From an uncultured Saprospiraceae bacterium (lineage in GTDB: Bacteria; Bacteroidota; Bacteroidia; Chitinophagales; Saprospiraceae): a stretch of DNA of 40,844 nucleotides. The position numbers and the translations under genes were made by a program. The stretch is taken from NCBI GenBank assembly GCA_937928405.1, contig CALFWZ010000035.1, forward strand, positions 1 to 40,844. Direction: 5' to 3'. Positions 8,856 through 17,341 of this stretch are shown here, piece after piece (the first letter of the stretch is position 1; each line of letters opens with the position of its first letter). The notes below the pieces were generated by a model that did no database searches, was not told where the DNA came from, and was given only the letters and a program-made list of their open reading frames with translations.

Positions 8856-10925
8856 ATGAGAATATTCCATTTAATTTTATTGATGGTACTACAATCCGTT
8901 TTTGCATTTGCAAGCGTAAACACTACTATAGAAAGCCTGAAGTGTGAGGTTGAGAATAGGTTGGAAGAGGGAGATGATATGAAAACTATTCTAGCTTATG
9001 AGAATTTACTAAAAGAGCTTCAGAATAAAGAAAAATTTTCACAACTGATTACAGAAAGTGAAAATGCCATGCTGATTCTTAATGAAACAGTAGATTTTAA
9101 ACTCCTTTCTCAATTTCTTCATTATAAAGGATATGGAAACGAACGGTTGGGCAAATACCAAACTGCGTTGAGAGTTTATGATCGTATACTGGCAATGGAA
9201 AAAGAAAAAGTTCCAGAAAAAGTATGGGTTAATACAGTTTGTCAAACCTCTTCTATTTATCAGGCATTAGGTAATTACGAAAAGGCCTACGATTTTCAGA
9301 TGAAAGCACTTCATCTATACGAAGCTTCTAAGGATGCCACCGGAATGGGCCGTAGTAATTATATAATCGGAACTATCTTTTATTATCAAAAACAATACAA
9401 ACAAGCGCTAGAACAATATGAAAAAGCGTTAGTAATTTGTCAAGAAACAAAGATTCAACATCTTGTCTATTCTTGTCTTGGGGCCTTAGGTAGTACGCAT
9501 GAAGAATTAGGAAACCTAGAGGAAAGTTTACGCTATAATTCTAAAGCCCTTCAACTTGCCAAAGATATTAATTATGATTCTGGTATCGCTTATTCACTCG
9601 ATAATATTGGTACTGGTTATCTCTTGAGTGGTAACTGTCCAATGGCTAAAAAACATATTTTAGAATCTATTAAATTAAAAGATCAACTTAAAGATAATTG
9701 GGGAATCTTAGGAAGTAAATTCTCTCTGGTCAAAGTTTATGATCAATGTGAGGAACAAGGTAGTGTGCTGCCTCTTTTATTGGACGTATTAAAAATGTCC
9801 AAAAATTTGGGGGCAAAATCCCGTGAACTCGAAGTCTACGAGCGACTCATCGAATTTTATGATAAAAAGAACCCCGTAATTGCTTACAAGTACACTAAAA
9901 AATTTATTGCCCTTAAGGACACTGTTCTAAACGAGAAAACCCTAGAAGAAATGGGCCAATCTAAACAGCAGTACGAACTTGTTAAGAAGGAGCATGAAAT
10001 TAGCATGTTAAAGGCCGAGAATAAAATCCTTAATGTTAGTAAAGAAAACCAACGACTTTATGTAGTCCTATACATTGGATCTGTCTTGCTGTTTTTGGTG
10101 GCTATTATTTGGTTTTTTAGTCGACTAAATATGCAACGTAGGATTAATGAAATGTTAGAAAGTAAAAACGATCTTCTGAATCTTAAAAACGAAGAAATTC
10201 GAATCAAAAATAAACAACTGGAACATTCCAACGAAGATCTGGCTCAGTTTGCTTACGTGGCTTCTCATGATTTAAAAGAACCACTACGAATGATCCATTC
10301 TTACACCACCTTATTAGAGCGAAGGTATAATGATAAACTGGATGAAAGTGGAAAAGAATTTATGCATTTTGTCATAGATGCAGTTGATCGAATGAAGACT
10401 TTATTAGATGATTTATTGGATTATTCTCGATCTGGAAAACAAGAGATGCCTGATACCTTAGTCTCTGTAAATGATGCGATGGCAATCGTAGGTATGAATT
10501 TACAGAAACAGATTGAAGACCATAATGGCTCCTTAGTTATAAAAGAAGAAAACCTTCCTGAGATTTTAGCACACAAATCTCAATTGATGCAATTGCTACA
10601 AAATCTAGTCAGCAATGGACTAAAATTCCGAGGCGAAAGAGATCCTGTAGTAACGGTAGATTGCGAAAAGAAAAATAATCAATTTGTATTCTCTGTAAAA
10701 GATAACGGAATCGGAATATCCAAGAACAACTTAGACAAGGTCTTTGAAATGTTCCGCCGATTACACACTAGAGAAGAATACGCGGGTACGGGTATTGGTT
10801 TGGCAACCTGTAAAAAAATTGTTAGCAATATGGGAGGTGATATCTGGGTTGAATCTGTCGAGGGAGAGGGAAGTAGTTTTTTCTTTGCAGTTCCTTGTCC
10901 TACTAAAACTCCGGTGACCGCTTAA
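8856..10925 (+). CDS. TPR-containing sensor histidine kinase
   Basis: A 689-aa two-component sensor of the Bacteroidota TPR type. A signal peptide or first membrane segment (residues 1-20) is followed by a periplasmic region of tetratricopeptide repeats (about 60-350; see the LGNYEKAYDFQMKAL and KQALEQYEKALVI units). Then come a coiled linker, one TM segment (about 402-422) and a second coiled coil. The HisKA domain has the phospho-acceptor H471 in VASHDLKEPLR. The ATPase domain has an N box (QNLVSNGLKF), a G1 box (DNGIGI) and a G2 box (GTGIGLATCKKIV). No response regulator is next to it, so it is an orphan kinase. It converges with the UbiA-like gene, with only 24 bp between the two stop codons. 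Confidence 0.9.
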   Translation: MRIFHLILLMVLQSVFAFASVNTTIESLKCEVENRLEEGDDMKTILAYENLLKELQNKEKFSQLITESENAMLILNETVDFKLLSQFLHYKGYGNERLGKYQTALRVYDRILAMEKEKVPEKVWVNTVCQTSSIYQALGNYEKAYDFQMKALHLYEASKDATGMGRSNYIIGTIFYYQKQYKQALEQYEKALVICQETKIQHLVYSCLGALGSTHEELGNLEESLRYNSKALQLAKDINYDSGIAYSLDNIGTGYLLSGNCPMAKKHILESIKLKDQLKDNWGILGSKFSLVKVYDQCEEQGSVLPLLLDVLKMSKNLGAKSRELEVYERLIEFYDKKNPVIAYKYTKKFIALKDTVLNEKTLEEMGQSKQQYELVKKEHEISMLKAENKILNVSKENQRLYVVLYIGSVLLFLVAIIWFFSRLNMQRRINEMLESKNDLLNLKNEEIRIKNKQLEHSNEDLAQFAYVASHDLKEPLRMIHSYTTLLERRYNDKLDESGKEFMHFVIDAVDRMKTLLDDLLDYSRSGKQEMPDTLVSVNDAMAIVGMNLQKQIEDHNGSLVIKEENLPEILAHKSQLMQLLQNLVSNGLKFRGERDPVVTVDCEKKNNQFVFSVKDNGIGISKNNLDKVFEMFRRLHTREEYAGTGIGLATCKKIVSNMGGDIWVESVEGEGSSFFFAVPCPTKTPVTA

Positions 10926-10949
10926 AAGCATTCTTTTTTTATTGCTGAA

Positions 10950-11828
10950 TTATTGAAAAAAATAAACAAATATTCCCACTAACGCCCCACTCATTACCAT
11001 CGTACCATCCATCAGACCGGTATAAAAATAGTCGCTTCGATTTGTGTTGATTTTTATGATTAAAAAAATAGTAACTAAATAGGTAATCGACAAAGCCAGC
11101 ATATTGGGCACGGAATAGTAAAACTGTTGCCAACTATAAATATTAAGACCCAACGCCACGATCATCATTCCAACGGCGACTTGTTTGGTTTGATGAATTC
11201 CCCATTTCGCTGGCAGCGTTCGAACGGCTGATTCTTCGTCTACTTTCATATCTCGAATATCAAAGGGTAGGGTAATGGCAAAAATAAATAAGAACCGTTC
11301 TATACAGCTAAGTAAAATTCCTTTTGAGGGAATAAGATCATAGGCTACCGCAGGGAGGAATACCGTAATCCAAGCCCATACCAACGCTACAAGAAAAATC
11401 TTCAGGTCGTTTAAATCCCGCAATCTTTTTTTATTTCCCAATATTGGTAAGACATATCCCAGCGATAGGAGACCCGGAATAATAATGGCGAGTTGGGTTG
11501 CCCGATTAAGCAGGAAAAAACAAACCGTCGCAGTGATCGCACCAACAGTAGCATACATCTGAATATGACTTTTATACCGAGTAATAACGGTATAGCGTTC
11601 TAATTGAAAATAAGCATGTGATTTGGAAATTCCGACAATGCGGTGCAAGGCATAAAGAAAGAGCGTGCCTGCAAAAACAAATCCAGTCAGCGGATCAAGA
11701 TAAATTCGTTGTTGATAAATTAAAGTCGTTTGCCAGAGTAAAGCTAAGCTTCCAAGTGCAATCCAAAAATTCCCGTATAGTATTAAATTGATAAACTTAT
11801 AGACGATACTCTTTTCGGAAAATTTCAT
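10950..11828 (-). CDS. UbiA-like integral membrane protein
   Basis: A 292-aa protein with about eight hydrophobic segments, resembling the UbiA prenyltransferase superfamily. The second aspartate motif is present as LPFDIRDMKVDEES (D190, D193, D197), followed by RTLPAKWG as in family members. The first aspartate motif (NDxxD type) is not visible: the corresponding place (about residues 58-70) reads LYALHRIVGISKS. This makes it a divergent or possibly non-catalytic UbiA relative, although an altered substrate site is also possible. It is the last gene of the likely pyrE, M42 peptidase, UbiA-like operon (89 bp after the peptidase). No menaquinone or heme A genes are close, so no substrate is proposed. 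Confidence 0.65.
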   Translation of the reverse strand: MKFSEKSIVYKFINLILYGNFWIALGSLALLWQTTLIYQQRIYLDPLTGFVFAGTLFLYALHRIVGISKSHAYFQLERYTVITRYKSHIQMYATVGAITATVCFFLLNRATQLAIIIPGLLSLGYVLPILGNKKRLRDLNDLKIFLVALVWAWITVFLPAVAYDLIPSKGILLSCIERFLFIFAITLPFDIRDMKVDEESAVRTLPAKWGIHQTKQVAVGMMIVALGLNIYSWQQFYYSVPNMLALSITYLVTIFLIIKINTNRSDYFYTGLMDGTMVMSGALVGIFVYFFQ

Positions 11829-11917
11829 TTAAGATAAAGTCTAATAATTAAATACATGGTGTATTAAACTATAGCCATTGTAAATTCCTTGAAATTTATT
11901 CAATAACTCAACAACTC

Positions 11918-12997
11918 CTAGAAGTACTTAAAGTTGTGGTTCTTTTTAATATTTTTCAGACTTTCAAAAATCAATTTGATAACTGCTTCCACGTCATCTT
12001 TGTGTGCCATTTCAACGGTTGTATGCATATAACGCAACGGCAGCGAAATTAAAGCGGCTGGAACACCTGCGTTGGAGTAAGCAAAAGCATCGGTATCTGT
12101 ACCGGTACCACGGCTAGAAGCTTCTCGCTGAAATTTAATTTTTTTCTTTTCTGCGGTATCGATAATTAATTGTAGCAATTTATTGTGAACGGCAGGAGCA
12201 TAAGTCACAGAAGGTCCAAGACCTGCTTTAATATCTCCTGATTTTTTTGGCGTAATTAGCGGGGTGTGCGTATCGTGAGTCACATCCGTCACGATAGCCA
12301 CATTAGGTTTGATACGCTCGGCAATCATCTGTGCCCCACGCAAACCAATTTCTTCCTGTACGGAGTTAACAATGTAAAGACTATATGGTAATTTTGTTTT
12401 ATTTTCTTTAATCATTCTAGCTACTTCCGCCACACAAAATCCACCCATTCGATTATCTAAAGCTCGACCTACGTAGTACTTTTTGTTGAGCATCATCATC
12501 TCATCCTCAAACGTAATTACGCATCCCACGTGGATACCCATTTTTTCTGTTTCTTTTTTATCCTTAGCTCCGACGTCAATAAAGATATTTTCGAGGGTTG
12601 GTGTTAGCTTGGCATCTGCTCCTTTACGGAGGTGAATAGCAGGCCAACCAAAGACTCCTTTTACGATGCCTTTTTTGGTATGAATATTTACGCGCATGGA
12701 TGGTGCGATAATATGATCCGAACCACCATTACGAATGACACTAATAAATCCATCGTCCGAAACATAATTGACAAACCAACTGATTTCATCAGCGTGACCT
12801 TCGATGACTACTCGGTAGTCTTGACCTGGATTGATAATCCCGTAGGCCGTACCATAATCGTCGATATGTGTTTCATCAACATAAGGCTTGAGGTAGTTTA
12901 ACCACAATTTTTGCCCAGGACTTTCAAAGCCTGTTGGTGAAGCGTTATTAAGATATTTCTGAAGGAATTTTTCGGACTTTTGATTTATGATAGCCAT
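11918..12997 (-). CDS. M42 family metallo-aminopeptidase (FrvX/glutamyl aminopeptidase type)
   Basis: A 359-aa cytosolic peptidase of the M42 (TET-like) family, which removes N-terminal residues from peptides and usually forms large oligomers. The expected dinuclear metal ligands are all present: H68 with D70 in EGHADE, D181 in ALDNRMGG, E215-E216 in VQEEIGLRG (general base and ligand), D238 in VTDVTHDTH, and H325 in RYMHTTVE. The length is normal for the family. It lies 35 bp downstream of pyrE on the same strand, so the two are probably co-transcribed. The substrate preference within M42 cannot be read from the sequence. Confidence 0.9.
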   Translation of the reverse strand: MAIINQKSEKFLQKYLNNASPTGFESPGQKLWLNYLKPYVDETHIDDYGTAYGIINPGQDYRVVIEGHADEISWFVNYVSDDGFISVIRNGGSDHIIAPSMRVNIHTKKGIVKGVFGWPAIHLRKGADAKLTPTLENIFIDVGAKDKKETEKMGIHVGCVITFEDEMMMLNKKYYVGRALDNRMGGFCVAEVARMIKENKTKLPYSLYIVNSVQEEIGLRGAQMIAERIKPNVAIVTDVTHDTHTPLITPKKSGDIKAGLGPSVTYAPAVHNKLLQLIIDTAEKKKIKFQREASSRGTGTDTDAFAYSNAGVPAALISLPLRYMHTTVEMAHKDDVEAVIKLIFESLKNIKKNHNFKYF

Positions 12998-13032
12998 AAT
13001 TTTTTATTTATTTCATCTGGTGAAAACACGAA

Positions 13033-13683
13033 TTAATTTGAAGCTGTTGACCACGCTCGTGGATTTTTACTCCATTCCTGTAAAGATGTCAGATTTTTTT
13101 GATCAATATAGTTAATGTCTACAGCTGCTTTGATTAAAGCCTCGTAGTTGGATAAGGTCGCAAAGGGACAATCTGCCTTTTCGAAAGCTGCTTGAGCAGC
13201 AGGAAATCCATAAGAGAAGATGGCTAGCACTCCGGCTACGTTACAGCCTCGATCTCTCAGTACTTCTACCGCTTCGAGACTACTTCCGCCAGTGGAAATC
13301 AGGTCTTCAATGACTAAAACTCGTTCATTTCCTCTTAATTCCCCTTCGATTTGATTTTGCCTACCGTGCCCTTTGGCTTTGCTACGAACATAGACGAAAG
13401 GAAGATCCAACGCCTCTGCTAGTAGTGCTCCATGAGCAATTCCCGCTGTAGCTACTCCGGCAACCACCTGGAATGGCTTAAATTCGGTTGATTGTTCCTT
13501 CATGGCTGCAATCACAGCTTTTCGGATAGGAGGATAGGATAAAACGATTCGATTATCGCAATAGATAGGAGACTTAATTCCTGAAGCCCAAGTGAAGGGG
13601 TTTGCCGGATTTAATTTTATTGCCTTAATTTGCAATAAGTTATGCGCAATTTTAGTCGCAGTTTGTTCTTTTGTATTCTCCAT
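13033..13683 (-). CDS. pyrE: Orotate phosphoribosyltransferase
   Basis: A 216-aa enzyme of pyrimidine synthesis that joins orotate to PRPP to give orotidine 5'-monophosphate. The PRPP-binding motif VLVIEDLISTGGSS lies at residues 122-135, and the flexible catalytic loop with SKAKGHGRQNQIEG lies at 101-114. TWASGIKSPIYCDNR near the N-terminus is the orotate-side signature of PyrE. The length fits the bacterial family. It is the first gene of a minus-strand cluster with the M42 peptidase and the UbiA-like gene. It is divergent from the NUDIX gene, with only 27 bp between the two start codons, so each promoter must reach into the other gene or be extremely compact. Confidence 0.95.
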   Translation of the reverse strand: MENTKEQTATKIAHNLLQIKAIKLNPANPFTWASGIKSPIYCDNRIVLSYPPIRKAVIAAMKEQSTEFKPFQVVAGVATAGIAHGALLAEALDLPFVYVRSKAKGHGRQNQIEGELRGNERVLVIEDLISTGGSSLEAVEVLRDRGCNVAGVLAIFSYGFPAAQAAFEKADCPFATLSNYEALIKAAVDINYIDQKNLTSLQEWSKNPRAWSTASN

Positions 13684-13710
13684 TTAGAAATTTACCTTAA
13701 ACGGCCACAA

Positions 13711-14355
13711 ATGTACAAAATATATATTAATAGCACACCACTTTTCATTACGAATAGTAAATATGTAAAGAAACTATTTCCGGATACTAAGGATGCCTTA
13801 ATCGCTCGGTATTCTGGTAAGTCTAAATCTTTACTAAATTATATTGATAGCTTGGAAAAACCGCACAAATTTAGCTTTGTTGTGCTGCATAGCCAAGATG
13901 CTAAAGCTTGCTTTCGGGATTTTAAGCGTGTTTATAAGATGATTGAGGCGGCTGGAGGGCTTGTTTTTAGAAAAAATAAGGCAAAAAAGAAAGAAATTTT
14001 GCTCATTCATCGTCAGGGGTATTATGATCTTCCTAAGGGTAAGATAGACAAGGGGGAACAAACGAAGGCAGCTGCTGTTCGGGAAGTTAAAGAAGAAACG
14101 GGGATCAAAAAGATCAAACTGGGCAAGAAAATCATGAAAACCTATCATACTTATCGGGATCGTAAAAATCGACGAGTACTGAAAAAAACGCACTGGTATA
14201 AGATGAAAACCTCCCAAAATGAGTTTATTCCTCAGTTGGAAGAGGATATTGACCTGGTTTTTTGGATGAATCCACAAGCATTTCTTTCTGTACAAAGAAA
14301 GGTTTATGGAAATATACTAGATGTCATTCGTACAGAAATGACTAGAAACATATAA
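13711..14355 (+). CDS. NUDIX hydrolase
   Basis: A 214-aa hydrolase that cleaves a nucleoside diphosphate linked to another group. The NUDIX box is complete at residues 110-132 (G-x5-E-x7-REVKEETGI), with the metal-binding REVKEE core. About 80 residues precede the NUDIX domain and have no motif that I recognise; the segment right before the domain (GGLVFRK) is the usual first strand. I chose the ATG at 13711 (MYKIYINSTP); the open frame reaches back to an ATG at 13642, but that start would lie inside pyrE on the opposite strand. The substrate is unknown. A NUDIX gene divergent from pyrE is common in Bacteroidota. Confidence 0.87.
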   Translation: MYKIYINSTPLFITNSKYVKKLFPDTKDALIARYSGKSKSLLNYIDSLEKPHKFSFVVLHSQDAKACFRDFKRVYKMIEAAGGLVFRKNKAKKKEILLIHRQGYYDLPKGKIDKGEQTKAAAVREVKEETGIKKIKLGKKIMKTYHTYRDRKNRRVLKKTHWYKMKTSQNEFIPQLEEDIDLVFWMNPQAFLSVQRKVYGNILDVIRTEMTRNI

Positions 14356-14446
14356 TAGGAAGGAAGAGGATTAAATCTTATTTTCTAATTATTATTTAAT
14401 TTTCTGCCATCACGATAGAGGGGAGCAAATAATAAACAGTCAACAA

Positions 14447-15037
14447 ATGGAAGAAAGAATTCGTAGTGTGATTAGCGAAAGTATTACTATCAAAGAGACC
14501 ATACTAGCCGATCAAGGATTATTGAAAGAGCTAGAAGCGATTACAAAGCGTTGCATTGAATCTTTGCAAACGGGTGGACAACTATTGTTCTGTGGGAATG
14601 GAGGCAGTGCCGCTGATGCCCAGCATCTTGCTGGCGAATTTTCTGGTCGTTTTTACCTAGATCGAGATCCATTACCTGCCGAAGCACTACATGTCAATAC
14701 TTCCTTTTTGACGGCAGTTGCCAATGATTATGATTTTGCCTCTGCCTACGCTCGTTCCGTTGCCGCCAAAGGACGTCCGGGCGATCTCTTGTTTGCGATT
14801 TCTACTTCTGGTAATTCTCCCAATATTTTACAAGCCGCACAGATGGCTAAAACAAAAAAAATGGACGTGATTGGAATGACTGGAGCGACCGGAGGAAAAT
14901 TGGCGGCGGAGGTTGATTTTTTGCTCAAGATTCCAAGCACCGATACCCCTCGCATTCAGGAATGCCACATCTTATTGGGACATATCATTTGTGAATTGGT
15001 AGAAAAAGAGATTTTTGGAAATCCTGATTCAACCTGA
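14447..15037 (+). CDS. gmhA: Sedoheptulose 7-phosphate isomerase
   Basis: A 196-aa SIS-domain enzyme that converts D-sedoheptulose 7-phosphate to D-glycero-D-manno-heptose 7-phosphate, the first step to ADP-heptose for lipopolysaccharide cores or heptosylated surface layers. FCGNGGSAADAQHLAGEF (about residues 48-65) and FAISTSGNSPN (about 116-126) are the phosphosugar-binding loops. E64 and H179 (in QECHILLGHIICE) occupy the catalytic positions of GmhA, which favours it over the related replication protein DiaA. It lies 6 bp ahead of a GmhB-like phosphatase gene, supporting the pathway role. The heptose kinase that acts between the two steps is not in the window. Confidence 0.88.
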   Translation: MEERIRSVISESITIKETILADQGLLKELEAITKRCIESLQTGGQLLFCGNGGSAADAQHLAGEFSGRFYLDRDPLPAEALHVNTSFLTAVANDYDFASAYARSVAAKGRPGDLLFAISTSGNSPNILQAAQMAKTKKMDVIGMTGATGGKLAAEVDFLLKIPSTDTPRIQECHILLGHIICELVEKEIFGNPDST

Positions 15038-15043
15038 ACGACT

Positions 15044-15604
15044 ATGCCTTTACCTACTTTTGATAAATCATGGACCCTTTTTCTAGATCGCGATGGGGTC
15101 ATCAACCGGCGTCTACCGGGAAAGTATGTGACCAATTATGCAGATTTTGAATATCTGCCAGGTAGTCTGCAAGTGATTGCTCACTTAAATAAAATCTTTG
15201 GTCATATCTTTATTGTTACCAATCAAAAAGGGGTAGGGAAAGGACGGATGACTCAAACAGCCCTCGATGAGATACATCGTCACATGGTCTCAGATATTAA
15301 AAAAGCAGGTGGTCATATTGATGCTGTTTACGCAGCCACCGCAGCTAAACTTACTTCTACTAGTCAGCACAAACCAAATTCAGGAATGGCCATTCAAGCC
15401 AAAAATTCTTTCCCTGAAATAGATTTTAAAAAATCCGTGATCGTTGGAGATTCAATCTCTGATATGGAATTTGGACAATTACTTGGTATGCGGACGGTGC
15501 TCGTAGAAGGAAAAAAAGAGGAACAGGAATTGGCTGCGAAACTGAAGGTAGATCAACGAGTGCAGTCTTTAAGAGCGTGGACTTTTGCCCTGAAGAATTT
15601 TTAA
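15044..15604 (+). CDS. HAD-IIIA phosphatase, GmhB-like (heptose bisphosphate phosphatase)
   Basis: A 186-aa HAD phosphatase that probably removes the 7-phosphate of heptose 1,7-bisphosphate. HAD motifs: LFLDRDGVINRR (D15 nucleophile, D17 acid), IVTNQKG (T59, N60), K110 in HKPNSGM, and VGDSISDMEFG (D136, D140). It sits 6 bp after gmhA. Oddly, the whole protein contains no cysteine. Canonical GmhB binds structural zinc with a CxH...CxC loop before the KP motif, and here that loop reads YAATAAKLTSTSQHKP. It may be a zinc-free GmhB variant, or a HAD-IIIA enzyme with another sugar phosphate substrate; I therefore give no gene symbol. Confidence 0.8.
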   Translation: MPLPTFDKSWTLFLDRDGVINRRLPGKYVTNYADFEYLPGSLQVIAHLNKIFGHIFIVTNQKGVGKGRMTQTALDEIHRHMVSDIKKAGGHIDAVYAATAAKLTSTSQHKPNSGMAIQAKNSFPEIDFKKSVIVGDSISDMEFGQLLGMRTVLVEGKKEEQELAAKLKVDQRVQSLRAWTFALKNF

Positions 15605-15642
15605 TTGAATAGTTCTTCAAATCAGCGGCAGGAAGGGATACA

Positions 15643-15690
15643 GAATATCCAACAATGAATATTTATTCATTGTTGGATATTCAATTTTTT
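15643..15690 (+). terminator. Strong terminator after the gmhA-gmhB pair
   Basis: A perfect 18-bp stem (15643-15660 with 15665-15682) and a 4-nt loop ATTT are followed by AATTTTTT on the plus strand. It lies between the convergent gmhB-like gene and the 160-aa membrane protein and probably serves both, although only the plus side has a T-tract. The T-tract overlaps the stop codon of the minus-strand gene. Confidence 0.85.
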
Positions 15691-16171
15691 AAGCACCGTA
15701 TAGCCCATAAAATGTTGTCAATAGAAGAATTCCAAAAACGGCCAATAATCCATACCAAGCGTATCTCGCATTATCTTTAAAAGCAAGGTAGGCAATTAAT
15801 ACCCCAACTAAACCAAGGAAAAAGCCAAGTAAAAAATTTGCGGTTTTTTGTCCACTATCATTGGGCTCGCTTAATGCTTGAATAATTTCGGCATCAGATT
15901 TACCTTTTTTGCGCGCCCGTTTGATTTCTTTTTTCATGATGAAAAAACCAAGACGTTCTTTTAGTTTTAATTTTTTACCTCTTTTTTTACCGAATTCTTT
16001 GGCGTTTAGATGGATAATATCGTCCAAGGAGATGGCAGTGGAACCAGTTACCTCCTTTAGTTTGGAAGACAAATTGTCTGGCGTGGGATGTATCACCCCT
16101 TTTACAGAAGATGGAAAAATAAATAGACTTAGTAAAAAAGAGAAGCGTAATATATTTAGTTTTGTTTTCAT
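15689..16171 (-). CDS. Small exported two-TM membrane protein, function unknown
   Basis: A 160-aa protein with an N-terminal signal peptide (about residues 1-25). A very basic middle part (about 60-95, Lys/Arg-rich, with GKKRGKKLKLKERLG and RARKKGKSD) follows. Two C-terminal TM segments (about 112-131 and 134-156, FLLGFFLGLVGVLIAYLAF and WYGLLAVFGILLLTTFYGL) end the protein. I do not recognise a named domain, but exported proteins of this shape are frequent in Bacteroidota. Its start codon directly abuts the T-tract of the terminator behind the upstream coiled-coil gene, so it has no leader of its own unless transcription runs through that hairpin. Confidence 0.6.
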   Translation of the reverse strand: MKTKLNILRFSFLLSLFIFPSSVKGVIHPTPDNLSSKLKEVTGSTAISLDDIIHLNAKEFGKKRGKKLKLKERLGFFIMKKEIKRARKKGKSDAEIIQALSEPNDSGQKTANFLLGFFLGLVGVLIAYLAFKDNARYAWYGLLAVFGILLLTTFYGLYGA

Positions 16172-16206
16172 AAAAAAAAAATACTTGTGAAATAATATTC
16201 ACAAGT
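16172..16206 (-). terminator. Terminator or attenuator abutting a start codon
   Basis: On the minus strand a perfect 9-bp hairpin (arms 16206-16198 and 16191-16183, ACTTGTGAA with TTCACAAGT, 6-nt loop) is followed by A and ten T, and then immediately by the ATG of the 160-aa gene. It terminates the coiled-coil gene (stop at 16249), but its position also lets it act as a leader attenuator for the next gene. Confidence 0.85.
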
Positions 16207-16248
16207 ATAATTTATATTTTGTTGTTATTCTAAATTTGATTGCTTTTT

Positions 16249-17223
16249 TTAAAGCATTTTACCATTTTTAACAAATTTCTTTGTTCCGTGACGCAGCAAA
16301 TATTCTTTACCAGAATTGTCTAGATAGAAAATTTGTAATTCGTAATTCTCTCCTTTTTTTGGATTATGATTATAATAAGAAATATTCATTTTTCCACCAG
16401 TGAATTGTACTGGAAGACCATCCATTTCAAAATCTTCAAATGCTTTTTCTCCTCCTTCTCCTTCTGCCATGGTTTTCAATACCTCTTTCGTATCGGAATT
16501 GACAATTCGAATGAGAAAATTTTGTTCCATGAGTAGTCGTAAATCATCGCAGATAAGTTCAAATTCAACATTGGTATAATTCCATTTTTTCTTTATCTTT
16601 TTTAAAGATTTACCATCCCGTTTTTGAGTGATGTTAATACCATTAAATTGAACTTGGGTATTGTTTATGATATTACTGATTCGCTGGTAATTAGCTTCGG
16701 CAGATTCTCGGTAGAGAAGTTCCATTTCATTCTCTGCCTTTAACGCTTCGTAATTCATTTTTTGAATTTCTAGCTTTTGAACCTGCGTCTTTAAGGCTAA
16801 TTTTTCTGCTTCAAGTTTTGCAATTTTTTTTGCATTGTCTGGAACGACGGCAATCTTGGTTTCGTTCATTTCCAGTTCTAGCTGTTCGTACCTGACTTGG
16901 TAGAGTTCTAGTTGAGCTTTTACATCTGCGATAGCTCGGGATTGTTGTTTAGAGGATTTCCGTAACTTAGCAATGGTATTATTTAAGTACTCAATACTAT
17001 CTTTTAAAATATGGATCTGGTCTTTAAGTACTTGGTTTTCAGAGCGCAGATCAACGATCACAGAATCGTCCTCTTTGCTGACTGTTTTTAGCTCGGTGAT
17101 GTATCGATCCTGTTTGACTAAGAGCTCGTTCTTTTTAACGATAGAGCCTACTTGCTGGATACTGAAAAAACTAAGTCCGACGATCGCACAAGATCCAAGA
17201 GCGATAGATAAATTTCTGGTCAT
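16249..17223 (-). CDS. Membrane-anchored coiled-coil protein, function unknown
   Basis: A 324-aa protein. One N-terminal hydrophobic segment (about residues 5-23) acts as a membrane anchor or uncleaved signal. It is followed by a long coiled coil (about 30-180) rich in Glu, Lys, Leu and Gln with heptad-like spacing. A globular C-terminal domain of about 130 residues (about 190-324) looks beta-rich and has no motif that I recognise (it includes FELICDDLRLLMEQNF and the GTKKFV end). This layout suggests an envelope scaffold or spacer protein facing the periplasm, which is inference. It is followed by a strong terminator and lies 118 bp downstream of the lipoprotein gene on the same strand. Confidence 0.65.
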   Translation of the reverse strand: MTRNLSIALGSCAIVGLSFFSIQQVGSIVKKNELLVKQDRYITELKTVSKEDDSVIVDLRSENQVLKDQIHILKDSIEYLNNTIAKLRKSSKQQSRAIADVKAQLELYQVRYEQLELEMNETKIAVVPDNAKKIAKLEAEKLALKTQVQKLEIQKMNYEALKAENEMELLYRESAEANYQRISNIINNTQVQFNGINITQKRDGKSLKKIKKKWNYTNVEFELICDDLRLLMEQNFLIRIVNSDTKEVLKTMAEGEGGEKAFEDFEMDGLPVQFTGGKMNISYYNHNPKKGENYELQIFYLDNSGKEYLLRHGTKKFVKNGKML

Positions 17224-17341
17224 TTCACAATGATTTGTGGAATAAGAACCATGTGGGTCTTAACTCCAAGGTATAAAATAGCCTCCGTGGAGACAGTTTA
17301 ACGCTGAAGTAAGTTTTGGTGGTGAAAAGATTAATTTCTAC

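Noticed and set aside
13642..13710. Upstream extension of the NUDIX gene to an ATG at 13642
   Set aside because: It would overlap the start of pyrE on the opposite strand, and the extra 23 residues look unlike the family; the ATG at 13711 fits better.
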